Source: Bacillota bacterium (GTDB lineage: Bacteria > Bacillota > Clostridia > Clostridiales > Clostridiaceae). Taken from it: a DNA stretch of 7,062 bases. Both the position numbers and the translations under genes were made by a program. Position 1 is the stretch's first letter. Every line of letters begins with the position of its first letter. The DNA lies in NCBI GenBank assembly GCA_023417975.1, contig JAEZDX010000093.1, forward strand, positions 1-7,062, given 5' to 3'. A model generated the notes under the pieces. The model had not been told where the DNA came from and ran no database searches. It saw nothing but the letters and a program-made list of their open reading frames with translations. This document shows, one piece after another, positions 1 through 5,279 of the stretch.

Positions 1-32
1 ACTATAAGGATAAGCAGGGAGGAGTCTGATTT

Positions 33-1373
33 ATGTGGATTAAGATAATTGCAATACCTGCTGATGAAAAAGTAGTTTATATTCCTGCTGGATTAGCCAA
101 GAGTATGATTTCTGATATGATAATTTCATTTGGGAAAATGAATATGAGAGCTTCTGTTAAGGTAGACAATGAGTTGGAAGATGAGGGTGGAAAGGAATTT
201 AACAAACCGTTACAAATAAAACTTACAAGTGGTTTGATATCCGAGTTAAGAATTTATCCATCACTGCATTATCAAATGAATATAAAAAACAGAACTATTG
301 TACTTGGACCCACAATAGGATTATTACTTGGGCCTCATGACTATGTATATACGCCTAACCATATGAATAAATATTCAGATAGATTCGGTATATATGACAG
401 GGTAGGAGGACTGATTTATGCATTTTCGCCAAAAACTATTGACTGGGAAAATAACGAGGTTTATGGACTTTACTATGATTATACTAATGAAAAATGGAGA
501 TTTGGAGTATTTCCAATTCCTACGGTCATATATAGAAGGGATTTCCATTCCGATCCTAAAGATATTAAACGACTTATAAATTTGACAAATGGCAAAATGT
601 TCAATTCCTGGAGGTTTGGCAAGCTGTACTTATATAAACATGTGAGAAAGCACAGCAAGCTGTCAAAACATGTACCTATGACAGAAATGTGTAAAAACTA
701 TAAGCAGGTTCAGAAGTTTATTGACGATCAAAAGGATGTAATACTAAAGCCTATATATCTATCCAGAGGACGAGGAATCTGCATAATAAATAAAGTGGAG
801 GATGGCTATAAGGTTTTTGATTATAGAGATGGTAATATTGTGGAGTTTAAACTGGAAAATAACGATGCTTTAGAGAATTTCTTTAATAATAACGAGGATT
901 TGTTCAATAAATATTTAATACAAAAGCAGCTAGCATTGGCTAAGATAGAAGGTGCTCCTTATGATATAAGAATTGTTATGCAGAAGGATAGCACAGCAAA
1001 CTGGAAATGCTCGGGAATTGAATGCAGGGTTGCAGCCCAAAAGAGTCTTATAACAAATATCTCTAGAGGAGGATATGCACTTACATTGGATGAAGCTTTG
1101 AAAAGATCCTTTCCTTCGGACGAATTTGATTTGGAACGCATAAAAAAGAAAATACTCTCACTTTCCCAAAGCTTGTGTGAAAGCTTGAGCAGTATAGGTC
1201 ATCACTTTGCCGAATTTGGTGTAGATATTGCTGTTGATGAAAGTGGAGACTGCTGGATAATTGAGGTTAATGTTTTTCCGAGCTTTAAGGGTTTTAAAGT
1301 TATGGACTACGATACCTATTTAGCTATTAGGTACACACCTATTTTATATGCATCACATTTGGCAGGTTTCTAA
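33..1373 (+). CDS. YheC/YheD-family ATP-grasp protein, first copy
   Basis: This 446-residue protein belongs to the YheC/YheD family, known in Bacillus as endospore coat-associated proteins. ATP-grasp enzymes join a carboxylate to an amine or thiol through an acyl-phosphate. The substrate of this family is not established, so an amide ligase acting in spore coat or cortex assembly is inference. An N-terminal family domain holds LGPTIGLLLG at residues 91-100. The ATP-grasp domain follows, with the nucleotide-binding lysine in ILKP (K239), YLIQ at 294-297, YDIRIVMQKD at 310-319, Arg332, and NISRGG at 342-347. The metal-binding residues are D398 (FGVDIAVDE) and E411/N413 (IIEVN). The C-terminus ends with LAGF, as is usual for the family. 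The ATG is preceded by AGGGAGGAG at 16-24, eight bases away. It is followed after 27 nt by a paralogue. All key residues look intact. Confidence 0.88.
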   Translation: MWIKIIAIPADEKVVYIPAGLAKSMISDMIISFGKMNMRASVKVDNELEDEGGKEFNKPLQIKLTSGLISELRIYPSLHYQMNIKNRTIVLGPTIGLLLGPHDYVYTPNHMNKYSDRFGIYDRVGGLIYAFSPKTIDWENNEVYGLYYDYTNEKWRFGVFPIPTVIYRRDFHSDPKDIKRLINLTNGKMFNSWRFGKLYLYKHVRKHSKLSKHVPMTEMCKNYKQVQKFIDDQKDVILKPIYLSRGRGICIINKVEDGYKVFDYRDGNIVEFKLENNDALENFFNNNEDLFNKYLIQKQLALAKIEGAPYDIRIVMQKDSTANWKCSGIECRVAAQKSLITNISRGGYALTLDEALKRSFPSDEFDLERIKKKILSLSQSLCESLSSIGHHFAEFGVDIAVDESGDCWIIEVNVFPSFKGFKVMDYDTYLAIRYTPILYASHLAGF

Positions 1374-1387
1374 AAGATACTAGGTTT

Positions 1388-1392
1388 GGAGG
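1388..1392 (+). promoter_or_regulatory. Ribosome binding site fixing the start of the second ATP-grasp gene
   Basis: GGAGG lies eight bases before the ATG at 1401. The in-frame TTG at 1386 overlaps this site and has no ribosome binding site of its own, so 1401 is the start. Confidence 0.85.
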
Positions 1393-1400
1393 TAGAGATA

Positions 1401-2762
1401 ATGAGTTATGAAGTATCGGTTAAAGAACAGCGGTCTTCAAAACCAGTGATAATTATAAACAGTAAGCTGGCAAGAAACTTGAATTTATTGCGAAAGCTTA
1501 GAGGGGTTGTCAGTTTTGGAACTCAAAAAAACTATGTAGATATATTGTGTTCGGATAAGGTTGACACCGGTGAGATAAGATTATCAACAGCAGTTATAGA
1601 GGATTTGCATATACCCGACTATCCTATATATGAAATTAGGGTAAAAGATAATGAAATAATATTAGGACCGTGTATAGGCATAGCGGTTAGTCAAAAATTT
1701 GAGAGCATAACAAAGCGCATGTTAAAGGAAATTGCACTGCATACCCTGGATTACACTAACATTCATGGAGCAATAATTGTATTTTCTCTTGATAAGGTAG
1801 ATAAAGATAAAAGGTTGATTGAAGGATATTGCTATAATCCTGTTGAGGAAAAGTGGAATAAAGGCATATTTCCATATCCAAGAGCTATAAGTCGTAAAAC
1901 TCATATGAATCAAAAGTGGCAAAATCATTTTCTTTCAATAATAGGAGATAGTGTTTTTAATAATTATTCCTTTAATAAGCTAGATATGTATCGATGGTTT
2001 TTAAAGGAAGATGACATAAGAAAATATCTTCCGGAAACGAAAATATTTAAGAACCATAACGATATCTATGAAATGTTGGACAAATATGGGACTGTTTATG
2101 TTAAGCCTATCAGCGGTATGAAAGGATTTGGAGTAGTGAAGGTAACTGATGAAGGCAATAAACAAATATTTAGATACCGAGAAAATGATGAAAATATTTA
2201 TTTGGAAACAGAGGATGAAGAGAAATTTAAAAAGATTGCGGAAAAGTTGTTCACTGAGGATGATCATCTAATACAACAAGGCTTAGAGCTTTTTACTTTT
2301 GATGGCGGAATTGTTGATTTCAGATGTGTTATGCAAAAGAATGAAGCGTTCACATGGCAGTGTAATGGCATTGTTGCAAGAGTTGGAGCTAAGGAAAGTA
2401 TAGTGAGCAATATATCTAGCGGAGGGGCAGCTATGCCTGCTGAAGACTTTATCAGGGAAGAAATGGCTGCTACGGAATATGATGCATTTGATTTGAAGGA
2501 GCGGCTAATATCGCTATGTATGAAGGTATGCCGAGCTTTAGATGAATATGGATTTAACTTTGCCACATTAGGATTGGATATAGGAATAGACAATATGAAA
2601 AATATATGGCTTATAGAAGTGAATAATCGAAAGCCGCATCCTGGAATAGCCTTAAGAGCTAATGATATTGGAGGCTACTATACCATACTTGCGGGACCAA
2701 TGCACTATGCCAAGGCTTTAGCGGGATTTGGAAGCAGGGAGGATAAGGATAATGTTTTATAG
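1401..2762 (+). CDS. YheC/YheD-family ATP-grasp protein, second copy
   Basis: This 453-residue paralogue shares the family layout with the first copy but is clearly diverged in sequence. The N-terminal domain carries ILGPCIGIAV around residues 87-96. The ATP-grasp domain shows VYVKP (K235), LIQQ at 290-293, VDFRCVMQK at 305-313, Arg327, and NISSGG at 337-342. The metal site is LGLDIGID (D393) with WLIEVNNR (E406, N408). The C-terminus has the family AKALAGF followed by a short charged tail, GSREDKDNVL. That tail is encoded by the DNA that also carries the ribosome binding site of the next gene. The gene begins 27 nt after the first copy and overlaps the third by 11 nt, so it is surely in the same transcript. 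Catalytic residues look intact. An amide or peptide ligase role in spore formation is inferred from the family; the substrate is unknown. Confidence 0.88.
   Translation: MSYEVSVKEQRSSKPVIIINSKLARNLNLLRKLRGVVSFGTQKNYVDILCSDKVDTGEIRLSTAVIEDLHIPDYPIYEIRVKDNEIILGPCIGIAVSQKFESITKRMLKEIALHTLDYTNIHGAIIVFSLDKVDKDKRLIEGYCYNPVEEKWNKGIFPYPRAISRKTHMNQKWQNHFLSIIGDSVFNNYSFNKLDMYRWFLKEDDIRKYLPETKIFKNHNDIYEMLDKYGTVYVKPISGMKGFGVVKVTDEGNKQIFRYRENDENIYLETEDEEKFKKIAEKLFTEDDHLIQQGLELFTFDGGIVDFRCVMQKNEAFTWQCNGIVARVGAKESIVSNISSGGAAMPAEDFIREEMAATEYDAFDLKERLISLCMKVCRALDEYGFNFATLGLDIGIDNMKNIWLIEVNNRKPHPGIALRANDIGGYYTILAGPMHYAKALAGFGSREDKDNVL
2736..2743 (+). promoter_or_regulatory. Ribosome binding site of the third ATP-grasp gene, inside the end of the second
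   Basis: AGGGAGGA sits eight bases before the ATG at 2752, within the last codons of the preceding gene. It selects 2752 over the in-frame TTG at 2728, which would put this site inside the coding sequence and has no ribosome binding site. The arrangement favours translational coupling. Confidence 0.85.
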
Positions 2763-4068
2763 GATAATTTCCAGTGAAGATACTGAAGATGAAATATATA
2801 TATATTCAAAAGATAATATAAAAGGAGAGGACATAACAGTTAGTTCAGGGGGCAGAAGCTGCCGTGCCAGATTAGAAAGTAAGACGAATATGAAAAAGAA
2901 TGAGGTCGTTATTTCTTCAAATTTATTAGAAGAACTGCTGATTCCGGAAAATTTGGAATATCAAATATCCTTTAACGAAGGAGAAATGAGAATTGGTCCA
3001 GTTATAGGGTTATTAGTATTTAAATCAAAGCGGAGATTAACTTCCGGTGGATTGAGAAAACTAAATAGTTACACAAATATATATCAGGAAATCAGAGGTT
3101 TATTGGTGGCGTTAAGTGTTGATAATATAGATCTTGAGAATAAATGTGTACAGGGGTATTATTATAACCCGGAAGGGGAGAACAAGAAAGGTGCCTGGAA
3201 AAAAGGCATATTCCCAATGCCGGATTCAATATTTCAAAGAACTTTACTGACTGAAACCATGAGAGCAAGCTTGAAGGAAGAAACAAAAAATTGTTTGTTT
3301 AACTCAAATTATTTCAATAAGTGGGAATTTTGGCAGTTGATTTCAAAGTATGGTCCATGTTCAAAAAACTTACCTTACACAAGATTATATTCAAATTTCG
3401 AGGATGTTGACTATATTATTGAGAATTATGGCTCCGCCTATTTAAAGCCGCTAAACGGTACGCTATCCAGAGGTTTGTATAAGGTAACCTTAGAAGGCAG
3501 TAATTACAGATTTCTTGATAAGCAGGGTGAGGAAGTAGCTTCTTTAAATACTAAGGAAGAATCGGAGGAATTTATAAGAAATACAATGGGAAGGCATAGA
3601 TATTTGGTGCAGCAAGGTATAAATCCTCTTCGTGTAAAGGGGAGATATATGGACTTTAGGGTAATAATGCAAAAAGATGATACTATGAATTGGTCGTGTA
3701 CGGGTATAATAGCATTGATTGGTGCAAGAGGAGATATTTGTACAAATTGGGGCAGTACTTCAACCTTTGACGATATACTCTATAAAGCTTTTAATTTTAG
3801 TCAGAAGGATATATTTAAAAAGAAAAGAGAAGTAATTGCAGCTTGTAAGTGCGTATGTGAAATGTTGGATGAAACAGGGGAAAACTACGGGGATTTGGGC
3901 TTTGATGTTATGATAGATGAACAGTTGAATGTATGGGTGCTGGAAGCAAATAAGAGGCATTATCATACTGTGCCGCTGTGGGTGAATGATGTGCAGACCT
4001 TTTACAATACAAAGTCAAATCCTATAAAATATGCTGCGGCAATAGCAGGGTTTAAGGTTTATAAATAA
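2752..4068 (+). CDS. YheC/YheD-family ATP-grasp protein, third copy, with altered central loop
   Basis: This 438-residue protein has the same two-part layout: an N-terminal family domain (RIGPVIGLLVF near 80-90) and a C-terminal ATP-grasp domain. It keeps the lysine in YLKP (K232), LVQQ at 285-288, MDFRVIMQKDD at 300-310, and a metal site of LGFDVMID (D385) with VLEAN (E398, N400; Ala replaces the Val of the other copies). Two positions shared by the first two copies are changed. The arginine of the 'RV(A/G)A' segment is Leu322, and the 'NIS-x-GG' loop reads NWGSTS at 332-337. It may therefore use a different substrate or have reduced activity, but the ATP and metal residues argue that it is not dead. 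It overlaps the second copy by 11 nt and is followed by a strong terminator, so it is the last gene of the operon. It ends AIAGFKVYK. Confidence 0.87.
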   Translation: MFYRIISSEDTEDEIYIYSKDNIKGEDITVSSGGRSCRARLESKTNMKKNEVVISSNLLEELLIPENLEYQISFNEGEMRIGPVIGLLVFKSKRRLTSGGLRKLNSYTNIYQEIRGLLVALSVDNIDLENKCVQGYYYNPEGENKKGAWKKGIFPMPDSIFQRTLLTETMRASLKEETKNCLFNSNYFNKWEFWQLISKYGPCSKNLPYTRLYSNFEDVDYIIENYGSAYLKPLNGTLSRGLYKVTLEGSNYRFLDKQGEEVASLNTKEESEEFIRNTMGRHRYLVQQGINPLRVKGRYMDFRVIMQKDDTMNWSCTGIIALIGARGDICTNWGSTSTFDDILYKAFNFSQKDIFKKKREVIAACKCVCEMLDETGENYGDLGFDVMIDEQLNVWVLEANKRHYHTVPLWVNDVQTFYNTKSNPIKYAAAIAGFKVYK

Positions 4069-4101
4069 GACAAATAATTTGAGTAATTCGTATTTAGTAA
4101 T

Positions 4102-4131
4102 AAAAACTAGCTATGTATGGCTAGTTTTTTT
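4102..4131 (+). terminator. Intrinsic terminator closing the ATP-grasp operon
   Basis: CTAGC (4107-4111) pairs with GCTAG (4120-4124), extended by five A-T pairs below and followed by a run of seven T at 4125-4131. The loop is TATGTATG. It begins 33 nt after the stop of the third ATP-grasp gene. Confidence 0.85.
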
Positions 4132-4183
4132 ACATATTAAGGTTTAGAATAAATATTGATTTATAAATAAAGATATTTACTTT

Positions 4184-4292
4184 CTATATAGAACACAAAA
4201 AGTCTATTACATTCTGCCTTCGCAAAAAATCCTTGAAGATTGAATATTTTTGCTCAGCACAATGTAAGAATTTTAGTGTGTTCTATATATAG
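4184..4292. repeat. Long imperfect inverted repeat upstream of the thioesterase gene
   Basis: The outer arms are CTATATAGAACACA at 4184-4197 and, inverted, TGTGTTCTATATATAG at 4277-4292. Inward, further matching blocks keep the same order: TACATT (4208-4213) against AATGTA (4261-4266), and GCAAAAA (4222-4228) against TTTTTGC (4247-4253). Most of the 109 bp could fold into one hairpin with a few bulges. No T run follows, so it does not look like a simple terminator. It may be a small palindromic mobile or repeat element (MITE-like) or a structured leader. No clear target-site duplication longer than TA is visible. The right end lies 20 nt before the thioesterase start codon. Confidence 0.65.
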
Positions 4293-4312
4293 TGAGGGAA
4301 AGAAGGGTTAAT

Positions 4313-4729
4313 ATGTATAAAAGTACTACAGATATAAAGGTAAGATATGCAGAAACCGACCAGATGGGAGTTGTTCATCATTCCAATTATTATGTATATT
4401 TTGAGGCAGCAAGAGAAGATTTCATTTTGGGAGCCGGTATAAAATATATTGAAATGGAAGCTCAAGGTGTTATGATGCCTCTTGTAGAAACGCAATGCAA
4501 ATATTATGAAGGCGCAAAATATGCAGATGAAATTTCTGTTGAAACTGTAATGGAAGAGCTGAGTCCTGTAAAGGTTGGGTTAAGCTATGAAGTTATAAGA
4601 AAAAGAGACGGTAAAATACTTGCAAAGGGTAAAACTATCCAAACCTTCGTTAGTAAGGAAAGATTTAAAATAATAAATCTTAAGAAAGCCTATCCTGACT
4701 TGTGGGATAAATTTCAAAACTTAAAATAA
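4313..4729 (+). CDS. Acyl-CoA thioesterase, hotdog fold (YbgC/FadM/4HBT type)
   Basis: This 138-residue protein matches the single-domain 4-hydroxybenzoyl-CoA thioesterase family, whose members hydrolyse acyl-CoA thioesters in the cytoplasm. The signature is near the N-terminus: RYAETDQMGVVHHSNYY at residues 11-27. It contains the catalytic-type aspartate D16 and the HxxYxxxFExAR-like helix (YYVYFEAARED). The remainder fits the beta strands of the fold, and the length is normal for the family. The chain-length preference cannot be read from sequence. The start is the ATG at 4313 with AGAAGGG five bases upstream. The in-frame GTG at 4292 would place translation initiation inside the inverted repeat and has no ribosome binding site. 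No convincing promoter is seen between the operon terminator and this gene; one may lie in 4132-4200 or within the repeat. Confidence 0.88.
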   Translation: MYKSTTDIKVRYAETDQMGVVHHSNYYVYFEAAREDFILGAGIKYIEMEAQGVMMPLVETQCKYYEGAKYADEISVETVMEELSPVKVGLSYEVIRKRDGKILAKGKTIQTFVSKERFKIINLKKAYPDLWDKFQNLK

Positions 4730-4783
4730 GAAAGTTTGATAAAGATTAATGAATAAAGTAAAGAATCTCCTCATAAATTTTAA

Positions 4784-4793
4784 CATATATAAT
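4784..4793 (+). promoter_or_regulatory. Possible -10 region upstream of the small peptide gene
   Basis: CATATATAAT contains both a perfect TATAAT (4788-4793) and CATATATA, which fits the CATAnnTA -10 of forespore sigma-G-type promoters. No good -35 is seen for either: GAATC at 4763-4767 is only a partial sigma-G match, at 16 nt. It lies about 55 nt before the start codon at 4846. The sigma factor is uncertain. Confidence 0.3.
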
Positions 4794-4813
4794 AGACAGC
4801 AAGGAGCTGTTTT
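4794..4813 (+). terminator. Weak hairpin with short T run after the thioesterase gene
   Basis: ACAGC (4796-4800) pairs with GCTGT (4806-4810) around the loop AAGGA, extended by one G-T and one A-T pair. It is followed by TTTT and, after a gap, TTTTTT at 4823-4828. It could end the thioesterase transcript, though the stem is short. It could instead be leader structure of the small peptide gene. Confidence 0.35.
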
Positions 4814-4833
4814 GTATATATATTTTTTAGCAT

Positions 4834-4839
4834 GGAGGG
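4834..4839 (+). promoter_or_regulatory. Strong ribosome binding site of the 26-codon gene
   Basis: GGAGGG lies six bases before ATG 4846. It is the main evidence that this short lysine-rich ORF is translated in this frame. Confidence 0.75.
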
Positions 4840-4845
4840 ATTGTT

Positions 4846-4926
4846 ATGCCGGATAAAGGAAAAAGTAAGAGCGGGTCTACTAAAAAGAGCAAAAAGGATT
4901 CAGGAAAGGGTTCAAAAAAGAAATGA
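4846..4926 (+). CDS. 26-residue lysine/serine/glycine-rich peptide
   Basis: The peptide begins MPDKGKSKSG and ends KGSKKK. It has 11 Lys, 6 Ser, 4 Gly, 2 Asp and no aromatic or aliphatic residue after the initiator Met, so it is strongly basic and probably disordered. There is no signal peptide or membrane segment. Support for translation is the ideal ribosome binding site at 4834-4839, a TGA stop, and a hairpin terminator starting about 30 nt downstream that makes it a self-contained transcription unit. No family is recognised. Small basic, unstructured proteins are common among spore core and coat components in spore formers, and nucleic-acid binding is also possible, but neither is shown. 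A Lys-rich peptide could in principle be a substrate for the nearby ATP-grasp ligases; this is speculation. Confidence 0.6.
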   Translation: MPDKGKSKSGSTKKSKKDSGKGSKKK

Positions 4927-4956
4927 ATAGACAGTAATTGACATTCCATAATGAGG

Positions 4957-4992
4957 ATAGAGATTCAGGGTACTGAATCTCTATATTTATAT
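4957..4992 (+). terminator. Hairpin terminator after the small peptide gene
   Basis: TAGAGATTCA (4958-4967) is perfectly complementary to TGAATCTCTA (4974-4983), with loop GGGTAC and one further A-T pair at the base. It is followed by an interrupted T-rich tail (ATTTATATTTT). The stem is strong but the T run is imperfect. Confidence 0.65.
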
Positions 4993-5024
4993 TTTGGCTT
5001 TCATAACTTTATGTAAAAAAATGC

Positions 5025-5040
5025 ATGAAAATATTTTCAT
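5025..5040. repeat. Perfect 16-bp palindrome, box 1
   Basis: ATGAAAATATTTTCAT is a perfect palindrome. It differs from box 2 (5127-5142) at one central base, and both boxes are preceded by C. The pair may be operators for a dimeric regulator of the downstream lipoprotein gene. Confidence 0.55.
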
Positions 5041-5121
5041 ATTTTGTCTATGCAATGCTCTCAAATCATGCCTTTTAAAAAACAACGAAAAATTTTTGAT
5101 ATTTGTGTAAAAATATATGTT

Positions 5122-5142
5122 TTTTCATGAAAATTTTTTCAT
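5122..5142. repeat. Overlapping palindromes, box 2
   Basis: ATGAAAATTTTTTCAT at 5127-5142 matches box 1 at 15 of 16 bases. It overlaps a perfect 12-bp palindrome, TTTTCATGAAAA, at 5122-5133. It lies about 85 bp upstream of the extended -10 of the lipoprotein gene. A looser copy with 12 of 16 matches, ACGAAAAATTTTTGAT, is at 5085-5100. Confidence 0.5.
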
Positions 5143-5216
5143 TTTACATTGTTAATTTTGTATAATAAATAAAAATTTCAATTCTACATATAATAGTAAC
5201 AATAAATTAATAAATA

Positions 5217-5225
5217 TGTTATAAT
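5217..5225 (+). promoter_or_regulatory. Extended -10 promoter of the BMP lipoprotein gene
   Basis: TGTTATAAT matches the extended -10 consensus TGnTATAAT. The -35 position (TAACAA, 5197-5202) is poor, which is tolerated with an extended -10. The predicted transcript start is near 5232, giving a leader of about 48 nt with GGAGGT at 5265-5270. Confidence 0.55.
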
Positions 5226-5279
5226 ATCGTTGTGTGTAACAAGATGTTATGAAATTCTAAAAATGGAGGTATAAGACAT

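Larger units (their letters stand above)
4993..5216. other. AT-rich intergenic region without a gene
   Basis: The space between the peptide terminator and the lipoprotein promoter holds no ORF with a ribosome binding site. It is very AT-rich and carries the palindromic boxes listed separately. TATAAT also occurs at 5161-5166 and 5189-5194, but neither has a plausible -35 at proper spacing. No purine-riboswitch core is seen, although one would be reasonable to look for before a nucleoside-uptake gene. Confidence 0.6.

Noticed and set aside
959..1141. Minus-strand ORFs within the ATP-grasp, thioesterase and lipoprotein genes
   Set aside because: They are short, have no family motifs, and lie wholly opposite well-supported + strand genes.
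2728..2751. TTG start at 2728 for the third ATP-grasp gene
   Set aside because: The ribosome binding site at 2736-2743 would be inside the coding sequence. ATG 2752 is correctly spaced.
4292..4312. GTG start for the thioesterase at 4292
   Set aside because: It starts on the last base of the inverted repeat without a ribosome binding site. ATG 4313 has one, and the protein then has the normal family N-terminus.
4832..4930. Alternative 32-codon ORF starting ATGGAGGGA in another frame, encoding a basic helix-like peptide
   Set aside because: It has no ribosome binding site upstream (the preceding bases are T/A-rich), and its own first codons contain the site that serves ATG 4846. The 26-codon frame is better supported.
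5119..5139. CodY-type box (AATTTTCnGAAAATT)
   Set aside because: The half sites here are separated by two bases rather than one, and the first box has the opposite half-site order.
4184..5142. CRISPR array or tandem direct repeats
   Set aside because: The repeats are inverted or only two or three copies with irregular spacing, and no regular repeat-spacer pattern is present.
5160..5279. Purine riboswitch before the BMP lipoprotein gene
   Set aside because: The leader after the predicted transcript start is only about 48 nt, and the conserved three-way junction sequences are not visible.
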